DNA of 33,512 nucleotides from Facklamia sp050409585 (GCF_050409585.1 NZ_JBNUPE010000016.1:1-33512); one strand, 5' to 3'. Counted from the first letter of the stretch, positions 25,999-32,790 are shown. Program-made: numbers and translations. The notes: generated by a model not told the origin, from the sequence alone.

Positions 25999-26265
25999 AT
26001 GACAGAAAAAATTGAACGTTTAATTCAAACTATTGTGGAACCTTTAATAGACCACCCAGAGGAGTTTCAAATTGAACTTCATGATACTGAAGAATTTATG
26101 GAGTATCATTTAATCTTACATCCTGATGATGTAGGACGAATTATTGGTAGAAAAGGCCGTGTCATTCGAGCAATTCGAACAATTGTTTACAGTGTTCGTC
26201 TACGTGATCAAAAACGCTCACGTATCGTCATTGCTGATGACCTCAATGATAATGAAGAAGAGTAA
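25999..26265 (+). CDS. khpA: KH-domain RNA-binding protein KhpA
   Basis: This 88-residue protein is almost entirely one KH domain, with the RNA-gripping GxxG loop in GRIIGRKGRVIRAIRT. KhpA pairs with KhpB (Jag) to bind RNAs and affect cell division in streptococci (established). I chose ATG 25999, eight bases after AAGGATG; GTG 25990 overlaps that site. It follows rpsP by 38 bases and ends before a terminator-like hairpin. Confidence 0.93.
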   Translation: MTEKIERLIQTIVEPLIDHPEEFQIELHDTEEFMEYHLILHPDDVGRIIGRKGRVIRAIRTIVYSVRLRDQKRSRIVIADDLNDNEEE

Positions 26266-26298
26266 AATAATAGGGTAACTTATTATTTATTCCATCTT

Positions 26299-26338
26299 AA
26301 GGCACTAAACTGAGTCTAACTTAAGTTAGTGTCTTTTT
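26299..26338 (+). terminator. Intrinsic terminator between khpA and rimM
   Basis: GGCACTAAACT pairs with AGTTAGTGTC, followed by TTTTTG (26333-26338). rimM therefore needs its own promoter in the following 95 bases, or readthrough. Confidence 0.7.
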
Positions 26339-26434
26339 GTATGTGCCCTGAGTAAACTCGTACTCAAAACTTTAGACAAAGAACACAACTTTTTATACCC
26401 TTAACTTACAAATGAATTTACAGGAGGAACACAT

Positions 26435-26959
26435 ATGGAATATTATCAAGTTGCAAGGATTGTCAATACCTTTGGTATTAAAGGGCAATTAAAATTATTG
26501 ATGGACACCGACTTCATAGAGGAACGTTTTGCTAAAGAGAATCGTTTATTTGTAATGAAAGACGGAAAAAGTATCCAGCAAGTGACTGTTGAATCCTTCC
26601 AAGAACATAAGGGTTCTTATCTTGTGAAATTCAAAGAGTTTAGTAATATTAATCAAGTTGAAAGCTTTAAAGGGCTAACTTTAGCTATTCCTGCTGATGA
26701 CCAGCAAGAACTAGAAGAAGGGGCTTATTATCACCACCAAATTATTGGTTTAAGTGTATATACAAATCAAGGTGAAAAATTAGGAAAGATTAAAGAAATC
26801 ATGGCCTTAGGTTCTAATGATGTTTGGGTGGTTAAAGCTGAAAAAGCAAAGCAAAAAGATATCTTACTTCCTTTTATTGATGATGTTGTTAAAGAAGTGG
26901 ATTTAGCTCAAGGAAAAGTAACGGTGGAGTTAATGGAGGGACTTGTTGATGAAGGTTAA
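26435..26959 (+). CDS. rimM: 16S rRNA processing protein RimM
   Basis: This is a 174-residue ribosome maturation factor. The N-terminal barrel has VARIVNTFGIKGQLKLL with the typical G-[IL]-[KR]-G turn. The C-terminal PRC barrel has GLSVYTNQGEKLGKIKEIMALGSNDVWVV. It helps finish the 30S head together with S19. AGGAGG precedes the ATG. Its end overlaps trmD by 11 bases, so the two are coupled. Confidence 0.96.
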   Translation: MEYYQVARIVNTFGIKGQLKLLMDTDFIEERFAKENRLFVMKDGKSIQQVTVESFQEHKGSYLVKFKEFSNINQVESFKGLTLAIPADDQQELEEGAYYHHQIIGLSVYTNQGEKLGKIKEIMALGSNDVWVVKAEKAKQKDILLPFIDDVVKEVDLAQGKVTVELMEGLVDEG

Positions 26960-27677
26960 AGTATTAACGCTTTTTCCGCAAATGTTTGCCCCTATGCAGG
27001 AGTCATTAATGAAGGCTGCTCAAGATAAGGGGATTCTTGAGTTTTCCACCCTTGATTTTCGCCAATTTGCCGTTAATAAGCACGGTCATGTCGATGATTA
27101 TCCCTATGGTGGTGGAGCAGGTATGTTGTTGCGTCCTGAACCGATAGTGGAATGTTTAGAAAGTCTCGACTTAGATTCAAAGACACCGATTATCTTGGTG
27201 GATCCTACTGGCGAACCCTTTACGCAAACTATGGCGCAAGAGTGGTCGACAAAAGATGAGTTGGTTTTTATTTGCGGCCATTATGAAGGCTTTGATGAAC
27301 GGATCCGTTCTTATGTCTCTCAAGAAGTTTCCTTAGGTGATTATGTTTTAACCAACGGGGAGTTACCGACTATGGTGATGATTGATGCGACAGTAAGGTT
27401 AATACCGGAAGTTGTCGGGAATGCTGAATCCATTGTCAGTGAGTCTTTTCAAGATCATTTGTTAGAATACCCTCAATATACAAGACCGCAAAATTTTCGC
27501 GGAATGGAAGTGCCAGAGGTTTTATTGAGTGGTCATCATGAGCGAATTGACCAATGGCGTCAAAAAGAAAGTTTGAGAAAAACAGTTGAAAGAAGACCCG
27601 ATATGTTAAAAAAACGTAGCTTAAGTAAGCAAGAAGAGCAGTGGCTAGAAGAATTTAAAAATTTGGCTCAAAATTAA
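26949..27677 (+). CDS. trmD: tRNA (guanine-N1)-methyltransferase TrmD
   Basis: This is a 242-residue SPOUT enzyme that puts m1G37 on tRNAs to prevent +1 frameshifting. The family blocks are all present: GGGAGMLLRPEP, ICGHYEGFDERI, SLGDYVLTNGELP (the knot that binds S-adenosylmethionine), and YTRPQNFRGMEVPEVLLSGHH. I chose ATG 26949 with GAGGG nine bases upstream rather than TTG 26943. It overlaps the end of rimM. Confidence 0.98.
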   Translation: MKVKVLTLFPQMFAPMQESLMKAAQDKGILEFSTLDFRQFAVNKHGHVDDYPYGGGAGMLLRPEPIVECLESLDLDSKTPIILVDPTGEPFTQTMAQEWSTKDELVFICGHYEGFDERIRSYVSQEVSLGDYVLTNGELPTMVMIDATVRLIPEVVGNAESIVSESFQDHLLEYPQYTRPQNFRGMEVPEVLLSGHHERIDQWRQKESLRKTVERRPDMLKKRSLSKQEEQWLEEFKNLAQN

Positions 27678-27688
27678 GCAATTGAGCC

Positions 27689-27716
27689 TTTACAAGTGTT
27701 TTATTTCTTGTATAAT
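27689..27716 (+). promoter_or_regulatory. Promoter of rplS
   Basis: TTTACA (27689-27694) and a perfect TATAAT (27711-27716) are 16 bases apart. It lies just after trmD and would give rplS a separate transcript with an 80-base leader. Confidence 0.7.
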
Positions 27717-27719
27717 TGT

Positions 27720-27763
27720 TTAAGTGGTCTATTGACCCGAATTAACGATATTCCGCTAAATAG
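27720..27763 (+). promoter_or_regulatory. Structured rplS leader, possible L19 leader
   Basis: AGTGG (27722-27726) can pair with CCGCT (27753-27757), enclosing a small hairpin GGTC..GACC. A short branched leader RNA at this position fits the ribosomal L19 leader known in Bacillota, through which the protein limits its own synthesis. I have not aligned it to the family. Confidence 0.4.
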
Positions 27764-27803
27764 AAAGACTATTTAAGAATATTTGTTGGAAGGAGAAATG
27801 AAA

Positions 27804-28151
27804 ATGAGTAATTTAATCGATAAAATTACCCAAACTCAATTACGTGATGATGTTCCTGATTTCCGTCCTGGAGATAATGTTCGTGTTCATGCCCTGATCG
27901 TTGAAGGTGAACGTGAGCGTATTCAAATCTTTGAAGGCTTAGTAATTAAGCGTCGTGGTGTTGGAATCAGTGAAACATATACTGTTCGTAAAATTTCTAA
28001 TGGAGTAGGTGTTGAACGTACATTCCCTGTACATTCACCACGTGTCGCTAAATTAGAAGTAACACGTAAAGGTAGAGTACGTCGTGCTAAGTTATACTAC
28101 ATCCGTTCATTGTCTGGAAAAGCAGCACGTATCAGAGAACGCGGACGTTAG
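27804..28151 (+). CDS. rplS: 50S ribosomal protein L19
   Basis: This 115-residue protein lies at the 30S-50S interface. It contains FRPGDNVRVHALIVEGERERIQIFEGLVI-type sequence, then VERTFPVHSPRVAKLEV and the end LYYIRSLSGKAARIRE. I chose ATG 27804, eight bases after AAGGAG; ATG 27798 is too close to it. It is the last host gene before the prophage. Confidence 0.98.
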   Translation: MSNLIDKITQTQLRDDVPDFRPGDNVRVHALIVEGERERIQIFEGLVIKRRGVGISETYTVRKISNGVGVERTFPVHSPRVAKLEVTRKGRVRRAKLYYIRSLSGKAARIRERGR

Positions 28152-28159
28152 AAAAGACC

Positions 28160-28192
28160 CAGAAAGCCTATTCTGTAGGCTTTCTTTTTTTG
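28160..28192 (+). terminator. Intrinsic terminator of rplS
   Basis: AGAAAGCCTA (28161-28170) pairs with TAGGCTTTCT (28176-28185), followed by eight T. It remains intact at the prophage border, so integration does not break rplS expression. Confidence 0.9.
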
Positions 28193-28258
28193 TTGAAAAT
28201 TTTAATTTGATTTGTATTTTTGATAAAAAATACCATAAGGGGCAAAAAAGGGGCAGAA
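28193..28258. other. Left prophage border, probable attL region
   Basis: Between the rplS terminator and the integrase stop lie 66 AT-rich bases with two direct copies of AGGGGCA (28238-28244 and 28249-28255). Short repeats here, beside a convergent integrase gene, fit integrase arm sites. The att core cannot be fixed without the other prophage end. Confidence 0.5.
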
Positions 28259-29380
28259 TTAAAAATTAAATGATAATTCATCAATTGCGGATTTTAACTC
28301 GCTTTTCATCGAATCGCTAAAATGGTAATAAATATCTTCAATCATTCTGGTGTTTTTATGACCGACGTGTTCTGCAATTAAATGAAAAGGAATTTTATTT
28401 TCAATCATACGTACTATAAATGTATGTCTAAAATAGTGTGTAGTGACTTCTTTTTCTAGACCTGGGATTTTCTTTATAATACGATTCAAACTACCTGGAT
28501 CTAAAATTCTGCCGTTTCTAGTAATGAATAAAAGGGAATTAGAGGAATCTATCTGTTTGTACTTAATCATTTTCATTTTGGTGCAGCGAATTTGTTCTTT
28601 AAATAAATTAATGGCTTCTTGATTGATATTAATGATTCTGGAACTTCCGTGCTTTGGAGGACCGAACTCTTTTAAAGCATGATTATAGTTTCTATTAATA
28701 TTAACAGTTTTATTCTTAAAATCGATTTGTTCCTCAAAGTCTAATGATAATAATTCATTGATCCGTGTACCAGTCAGTAGCTGTAATTTGATGATTCTAG
28801 CCATCTCACTTCTTTTTGTTGTCTCAAGATAGTTTATAATAATATCTATTTCTTCTTTTTCTAGATATTTATCAGGATTTGTTTTTGTGACATTCAATTT
28901 TTCTATTTGAAGTTCTTCATGTAAGTTTGTTTGAAAATAGCCTAGTTTCTTCCCAAATTGAAGAATTAGTGACAAAGTATTTTTATAACCAGCTACCGTT
29001 ACGTATGCTAAGTTTTTTTCAGTTAGGGACAAAAGGTAGTTATTAAAAACAGATGCTGTAATTTTGTCAGTTTTTAAATCGCCTAACACTTCTTTAAATT
29101 TATCTGTGTGGACTTTATGAGTTATCTTCGTTTGTCCTATTGATTTTTGATCATCAATAACAAGCCATTTATCAATTAACTCCGAAAATGGAATAGAACG
29201 TACGTCTAGTTCGTTTAAATTTTTGTTTATCTTTTCTTGAAGTTTGATGAGCATTTGTTCTCTAATGGCTTTAGTTTTTTTTAAGTTAGTGATTGAAACT
29301 TTTTTCGTTTTCCCCGTTAGAGGATCCTCGTATCTCTCGCAAAATTTGTATTTACCATTTGGCAAATCTTCAATCCACAT
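28259..29380 (-). CDS. int: Phage tyrosine integrase
   Basis: This 373-residue recombinase has an N-terminal arm-binding segment (1-60), a SAM-like core-binding domain (about 62-160) and a catalytic domain. The catalytic residues are Arg206 in LLTGTRINELL, His315 and Arg318 in THYFRHTF, His341 in HVGHK and Tyr351 or Tyr352 in MIEDIYYHFS. All are present, so it should be active. I chose the ATG at 29380, eight bases after AAAGGAG on this strand, over TTG 29386. It points at rplS, as is normal for an integrase next to its attachment site. Confidence 0.95.
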   Translation of the reverse strand: MWIEDLPNGKYKFCERYEDPLTGKTKKVSITNLKKTKAIREQMLIKLQEKINKNLNELDVRSIPFSELIDKWLVIDDQKSIGQTKITHKVHTDKFKEVLGDLKTDKITASVFNNYLLSLTEKNLAYVTVAGYKNTLSLILQFGKKLGYFQTNLHEELQIEKLNVTKTNPDKYLEKEEIDIIINYLETTKRSEMARIIKLQLLTGTRINELLSLDFEEQIDFKNKTVNINRNYNHALKEFGPPKHGSSRIININQEAINLFKEQIRCTKMKMIKYKQIDSSNSLLFITRNGRILDPGSLNRIIKKIPGLEKEVTTHYFRHTFIVRMIENKIPFHLIAEHVGHKNTRMIEDIYYHFSDSMKSELKSAIDELSFNF

Positions 29381-29456
29381 GGTCAATTCTCCTTTCGTTT
29401 GGTATAATAGGGTACAGAAAAGACACCCTTAAAAAGGGCTTTTCGTATTTATCAAA

Positions 29457-29500
29457 TAGTCACAATTTACTCTTAGCGGGGGGAGTTGTGGCTGTTTTTA
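29457..29500. repeat. Hairpin module R1 at the end of the lipoprotein gene
   Basis: AGTCACAA pairs with TTGTGGCT around a loop containing GGGGGGAG, with a T run on the plus strand. It ends exactly on the stop codon of the leftward lipoprotein gene. R2 (30006) and R3 (30475) have the same layout. Confidence 0.55.
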
Positions 29501-29959
29501 TTCTACAATTGGAATTATGTCTTTGCTTTTCTGGCTATATGCTAACAAGATGCTGTTTCCGTCTTTATCAATGTAATGTGTAACAACTGCATCTAAGTCA
29601 TTTTCTAACTCTTGAGCTAGTTCTCTTGTCTTTTCTTGAATTTCTCGTATTTTATTCCGATCCTCGTCAGTTCCTTGGTTACTAAAAATTCTATCATTAG
29701 CCTCTATTACTTCGTTGTTATTGATGGTTATTTTGTATTCTGTGTGAGGTTTTCCAATTTCTCCACTTACCACATCGTCTACTTTTTCAACTTTAGCATT
29801 ATTGTCAAAAATATCTTTTACTTTCATTTTAATATTATTGTTTTCCTTAATTTCTTGTGTGGTTTCATTAGAATTCTCATTTTTACTAGGAGTGTCAGTT
29901 GTGTTCTGACAACCAACTAATACAATAAAACTAACGATTAATAACAATGCTCTCTTCAT
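29498..29959 (-). CDS. Prophage lipoprotein, possible superinfection exclusion factor
   Basis: This is a 153-residue secreted lipoprotein. The signal peptide is MKRALLLIVSFIVLVGC, with lipobox LVGC and Cys17 as the lipidated residue. A polar linker rich in N, T, E and S follows, then a small domain (VKDIFDNNAKVEKVDDVVSGE, HTEYKITINNNEVIEAND, and a helical KIREIQEKTRELAQELEND). I chose ATG 29959, eight bases after GGAGG. A lipoprotein between integrase and repressor recalls the superinfection-exclusion lipoproteins of streptococcal temperate phages; I infer that role from position only and see no sequence match to them. Confidence 0.7.
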   Translation of the reverse strand: MKRALLLIVSFIVLVGCQNTTDTPSKNENSNETTQEIKENNNIKMKVKDIFDNNAKVEKVDDVVSGEIGKPHTEYKITINNNEVIEANDRIFSNQGTDEDRNKIREIQEKTRELAQELENDLDAVVTHYIDKDGNSILLAYSQKSKDIIPIVE

Positions 29960-30005
29960 TCTTTTACCTCCAATCAAAGATATATATTTGTAAACACCTT
30001 TGGAA

Positions 30006-30043
30006 TAGCTATCCAGAGTTTGACGCTTGGGAGTTGCATTTTA
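30006..30043. repeat. Hairpin module R2 at the end of the DUF4429 gene
   Basis: It reads TAGCTATCC, then CGCTTGGGAGTTGC and TTTTA, and ends on the stop of the leftward gene. It is closely similar to R3 at 30475. Confidence 0.55.
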
Positions 30044-30421
30044 TCTTGTCATATTCATTTCTAAAATATCTACGATCTGATTAACGACTTCTATTTCATT
30101 TTTATTAAATGGAATACTATTTTCATCTTGAATAGCATCAAATGCGCCGCCTTTGCTCTCGGAGCTTCCAGGAAATATCAATTGTAAATATCCAGTAGTT
30201 TTTCCCGGTTCTTTTAATTGATAAGCGGTAATAGATTTAATGAGTATATTTTTCTCCCCATCAATTCCATGCAAAACGAGATTTGAAAGACCTTTTCTAC
30301 TGATTCTGATAAAGTGCTCATCAATCCTAACGGTGATTTTGTTCTTTTGAAGATTAAAAACTCTTCCGTCGTATTCAGAAGCGAACTCTTCACTAACTTC
30401 ATTTTTCTTTCTACCAAACAT
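30041..30421 (-). CDS. DUF4429 (PH-like) domain protein
   Basis: This 126-residue protein starts MFGRKKNEVSEEFASEYDG. It then has the DUF4429 pattern: ITVRIDEHFIRISRKG, KNILIKSITAYQLKEPG, TTGYLQLIFPGSSESKGGAFDAIQDEN, and a C-terminal helix. It is a small beta barrel resembling PH domains, known from prophages and host genes; the role is unknown. I chose ATG 30421, seven bases after AAAGGAGG; upstream in-frame codons have no such site. It sits as its own unit between two hairpin modules in the lysogeny region, a typical place for morons. Confidence 0.8.
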   Translation of the reverse strand: MFGRKKNEVSEEFASEYDGRVFNLQKNKITVRIDEHFIRISRKGLSNLVLHGIDGEKNILIKSITAYQLKEPGKTTGYLQLIFPGSSESKGGAFDAIQDENSIPFNKNEIEVVNQIVDILEMNMTR

Positions 30422-30474
30422 TCCATTTCCTCCTTTAGTATGATATTTTATTATTGTAATATAAATCATCAGGG

Positions 30475-30514
30475 TAGCCACTCCAAGTTTGCGGCTTGGG
30501 AGTGGCGTTTTTTA
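30475..30514. repeat. Hairpin module R3 at the end of the repressor gene
   Basis: GCCACTCCAAG pairs with CTTGGGAGTGGC around TTTGCGG, with a T6 run on the plus-strand side. It ends on the stop codon of the repressor gene. The stem is perfect except for one bulge. Confidence 0.7.
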
Positions 30515-31147
30515 TTTAATCACTTTTCCTAAAATTGTAAAATCATCTTTATCAGTAAGAACAATATCTTCGTATTTGTCGTTGAGTGATTGTAATCTGA
30601 TATCTCCATTTTTCTTAAATTTCTTCATAGTGACACCACCGTTTAAAACGAATATACCTATTTCTCCGTTTTCTAAAGAAGGTTGCTTTTTGTAAGTAAC
30701 AATATCTCCGTCATGATAAAGATCTTCCATTGAGTCTCCGTTTACCAATAATCTTACTGTTAGACTGTCGCTTATGATTGGAGCAACCTGTTCTCCTATT
30801 AGTGGATCACCGGCTGCCGTTTGACCATAATATTCTAATTCTGATTTTTGTTCTTGCAATTGTTGTTCAGCAAAAGAATAAACTTTATTTTGCCTGGTTT
30901 CGTTTAGTTGGTTGTATATATTAAGAATACTTTGATCAATAGATTTGCTATCAGAAACACCAAACAGCCATGAAGGACTTAATGAAAGAGCGTCTGCAAC
31001 AATATATACTTTATCTTGTTTGGGTTCATATTTATCAGAAAGCCATTCACTAATAACTGATTTCGAAATACCAGTTCTTTTAGATAATTCAGATTGGGTC
31101 ATGTTTTTTTCTTTTAAAACATTTTTTAATCTAGTAGAAAATTTCAC
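30512..31147 (-). CDS. CI-type prophage repressor with S24 self-cleavage domain
   Basis: This is a 211-residue master repressor of lysogeny. A helix-turn-helix lies at 5-58 (LKEKNMTQSELSKRTGISKSVISEWLSDKYEP). The S24/LexA-like domain has the cleavage pair Ala112-Gly113 (TAAGDPL), nucleophile Ser139 (NGDSMED) and Lys175 (GVTMKKF). All are intact, so induction through RecA is expected. The start is GTG at 31147, seven bases after AAGGAGGTGA. Codons 97-107 contain the 30-base site matched by CRISPR spacer 5, with TGG at codons 107-108. It diverges from the Cro-like gene across three operators. Confidence 0.93.
   Translation of the reverse strand: MKFSTRLKNVLKEKNMTQSELSKRTGISKSVISEWLSDKYEPKQDKVYIVADALSLSPSWLFGVSDSKSIDQSILNIYNQLNETRQNKVYSFAEQQLQEQKSELEYYGQTAAGDPLIGEQVAPIISDSLTVRLLVNGDSMEDLYHDGDIVTYKKQPSLENGEIGIFVLNGGVTMKKFKKNGDIRLQSLNDKYEDIVLTDKDDFTILGKVIK
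30825..30857 (-). other. Protospacer of spacer 5 with TGG PAM, inside the repressor gene
   Basis: Minus-strand bases 30857-30828 are identical to spacer 5 of the resident array at all 30 positions. The next three bases (30827-30825) read TGG, which fits the NGG PAM predicted for this Cas9. Cleavage would be expected three bases from the PAM, near 30830/30831. Confidence 0.97.
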
Positions 31148-31177
31148 TTTCTCACCTCCTTATAATGTAAAATAATT

Positions 31178-31304
31178 TTCGCATAACCGAACTAAAAAGT
31201 CAATAGTGATAGGTATTTTTCAAAAAATAAAAATATTTTGGAAAATATGCTTGCAATCAGTTCGGAAATACGTATAATAAGATTATAAAGTTCGGTTAAA
31301 CGAA
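31178..31304. promoter_or_regulatory. Lysogeny switch: three operators and divergent promoters
   Basis: Three sites share TTCG-N6-CGAA: O1 31178-31191 and O3 31291-31304 match fully, and O2 31261-31274 has CGTA at its end. The rightward promoter has TTGCAA (31251-31256) and TATAAT (31273-31278), so O2 blocks its -10 box. The leftward promoter probably uses TTGACT (minus strand of 31198-31203), with O1 downstream of it. Binding by the repressor and the Cro-like protein is inferred. Confidence 0.75.
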
Positions 31305-31321
31305 CAGAAAGGAGGAAATTT

Positions 31322-31558
31322 ATGCTTTTTGATTATTCAAAATTAAAAGGTCGGATTAAAGAAAAGTTTAATACTTACAAAAATCTTACACCTTTAATTG
31401 ATATGTCAGAGTCTACCTTGAGTAGAAAGTTAAATGGAAAAGGTTATTTTGATAGCCAAGAAATTATTGACCTATCTGAAGCTTTATCAATTCCTGACGA
31501 AGAAAGAGACCAATATTTTTTTAATGTCAAAGTTCGGAAAACCAAACAACCATCCTAG
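31322..31558 (+). CDS. Cro-like phage regulator (DUF739-type)
   Basis: This is a 78-residue helix-turn-helix protein: KLKGRIKEKFNTYKNLTPLIDMSESTLSRKLNGKGYFDSQEI, then DLSEALSIPDEE and the tail FFNVKVRKTKQPS. Proteins of this type take the Cro place in many phages of Gram-positive bacteria and oppose CI. AGGAGG precedes the ATG. It is the first gene of the rightward early transcript, directly under the operator-controlled promoter. Confidence 0.85.
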   Translation: MLFDYSKLKGRIKEKFNTYKNLTPLIDMSESTLSRKLNGKGYFDSQEIIDLSEALSIPDEERDQYFFNVKVRKTKQPS

Positions 31559-31572
31559 AAAGGAGGATTTAA

Positions 31573-31719
31573 ATGTATAGATCGTTGAAAGTTAAAGTAA
31601 CGGCAAATGATTTTGAAGAAGTAAAAGAGCTTCTAAAAGAATTAGAAGCTCTAGAAAATTATGAAGTTGAAGTTGAACTTTTTATAGAGAATAAGTTCAA
31701 TATTCAATCTCAAGTTTAA
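31573..31719 (+). CDS. Small acidic phage protein, 48 residues
   Basis: A short gene starts MYRSLKVKVTAND and continues as an amphipathic helix (FEEVKELLKELEALENYE), ending FNIQSQV. AAGGAGG lies seven bases before the ATG. It starts 14 bases after the Cro-like gene stop, in the same operon. I do not recognise it. The strand-helix-strand plan and acidic charge are compatible with a small DNA-mimic or inhibitor, but that is only a possibility. Confidence 0.7.
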   Translation: MYRSLKVKVTANDFEEVKELLKELEALENYEVEVELFIENKFNIQSQV

Positions 31720-31739
31720 AGATCAAATAATTATTTAAG

Positions 31740-31919
31740 TTATTTATCAGAATCAATAATTAACTTTTCGGTTAAATTATCAAAGAATTCGTAGACTTTT
31801 AAGGCGGTTTCCTTAGGGTCGCTGCTAGGAGTAATCATGTTATTTTCAATTGCTAACTTAGTAAGTTCATATGCGCGTTCGGTAGCGTAATTTCTCTTAT
31901 ATTTTGCAAATTCGGTCAC
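31740..31919 (-). CDS. Small leftward phage protein, 59 residues
   Basis: A leftward gene starts GTG at 31919, with GGGAGGTG seven bases upstream. It encodes TEFAKYKRNYATERAYE, LAIENNMITPSSDPKETAL and KVYEFFDNLTEKLIIDSDK, a mostly helical protein. It has its own extended -10 promoter (minus strand of 31944-31952, TGATATACT). It resembles short phage proteins of unknown role from streptococcal and lactococcal prophages in style only. Because it is an independent leftward unit in a rightward early region, it is one of the candidates for a moron or an anti-CRISPR gene. Confidence 0.7.
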   Translation of the reverse strand: MTEFAKYKRNYATERAYELTKLAIENNMITPSSDPKETALKVYEFFDNLTEKLIIDSDK

Positions 31920-31943
31920 TAATTTTCACCTCCCTCTAAGGAG

Positions 31944-31952
31944 AGTATATCA
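31944..31952 (-). promoter_or_regulatory. Extended -10 promoter of the 59-residue gene
   Basis: On the minus strand TGATATACT (TG-N-TATACT). The ribosome site GAAAGGAGC of the next rightward gene lies just beyond it. The same pairing recurs at 32791 and 33439. Confidence 0.55.
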
Positions 31953-31968
31953 CGAAAGGAGCGTTTAA

Positions 31969-32109
31969 ATGGTTGATTTAACAAACATGGCTTTAGAAGA
32001 AGCACTAAAACAAATTAGAAAATTAACGAGTGAATTAAATGAAATAAAAAAAAGAGTTGATACTTTGGAAAAGCAACAACTCACTGATGTTAATTCTTAT
32101 GCCGAGTAA
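31969..32109 (+). CDS. Short coiled-coil phage protein, 46 residues
   Basis: It encodes VDLTNMALEEALKQIRKL, then LNEIKKRVDTLEKQQ with heptad spacing, and ends NSYAE. GAAAGGAGC lies eight bases before the ATG. The last 20 bases overlap the end of the convergent DUF4145 gene. Function unknown; short coiled coils are common in phage early operons. Confidence 0.65.
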   Translation: MVDLTNMALEEALKQIRKLTSELNEIKKRVDTLEKQQLTDVNSYAE

Positions 32110-32770
32110 CAGGTGGGTATTTAATCATAAGTTTGTAATTTATTGTTTGAATGAAAATCTCTAAATATTGTTTCAATTGTTCAAGAGAATAATCTTCATT
32201 TCGATCCCAATGAGCAAAGTCGTTTCCAAACATGCGGACAACATCTGCAGCAATTTGAGAAGTCTCATCGTTTTTAAAGTAATGCTCAATTGACCTATTA
32301 AGATTTCTTTGTGCAATTTTTTCTTTTGTGTCTAATTCGAAGCCTAATGCATAATCTTTTATCAAGATTTCCATTGCAGCTCTATATCCCATACCAGCTA
32401 AATCAAAATAGCCATTATCTTCACAGAAGCTTGCTTGATTATATAACGAAACAAAACGAGGAGAAAGTTGTTCTAACTTTTCGTCAAAAGACACAGCTTT
32501 TGAGTTTGGATAGCAATAAATAAACTCGAGATAATCCTTATTATCTTCTTTAGTCAACTTGTTAAGCGTTAATGATTTTTTGCCACAATTTGAACAAGTA
32601 TGAACGAAAGCGATAGTGGTACTACCATTAATGGTTTCAGAAAATTTATGCAGCATTATTGGGTTATGAGCTACAGCGCAGACAGGGCATAGTTTAGGAA
32701 TTTGGACCTTTAAACCGTTTAAAGACGGAGAAGAAGAATTATTATACACCTTAAATTTTAACTCAATCAT
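32090..32770 (-). CDS. Zinc-ribbon DUF4145-type protein
   Basis: This is a 226-residue soluble protein. The N-terminal half has a zinc ribbon, CPVC (33-36 by count from the start region) and CSNC, with a His nearby. The C-terminal half has the DUF4145 pattern: LSPRFVSLYNQASFCEDNGYFDLAGMGYRAAMEILIKDY, IAADVVRMFGNDFAHWD and QLKQYLEIF. DUF4145 domains occur in restriction and other phage-defence proteins as well as alone. A GGGGGG ribosome site and its own extended -10 promoter (minus strand of 32791-32799) make it an independent leftward unit. I infer a moron, perhaps for defence against other phages. Confidence 0.75.
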   Translation of the reverse strand: MIELKFKVYNNSSSPSLNGLKVQIPKLCPVCAVAHNPIMLHKFSETINGSTTIAFVHTCSNCGKKSLTLNKLTKEDNKDYLEFIYCYPNSKAVSFDEKLEQLSPRFVSLYNQASFCEDNGYFDLAGMGYRAAMEILIKDYALGFELDTKEKIAQRNLNRSIEHYFKNDETSQIAADVVRMFGNDFAHWDRNEDYSLEQLKQYLEIFIQTINYKLMIKYPPVTRHKN

Positions 32771-32790
32771 TAAAAACCCCCCTTTAGCTA

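Noticed and set aside
28084..28269. Rightward frame across the end of rplS and the prophage border
   Set aside because: It overlaps rplS in another frame and runs through its terminator; no ribosome site.
30214..30426. Alternative leftward frame beginning MECLVERKMK with a close ribosome site
   Set aside because: The overlapping frame from ATG 30421 gives a clear DUF4429 protein and is better spaced from AAAGGAGG.
31770..31785. Partial match of spacer 18 (TAAATTATCAA) to the same phage gene
   Set aside because: Eleven AT-rich bases only, with no extension on either side.
31848..31870. Partial match of spacer 2 (TTGCTAACT) to the 59-residue phage gene
   Set aside because: Only nine contiguous bases agree and the rest does not align; expected by chance.
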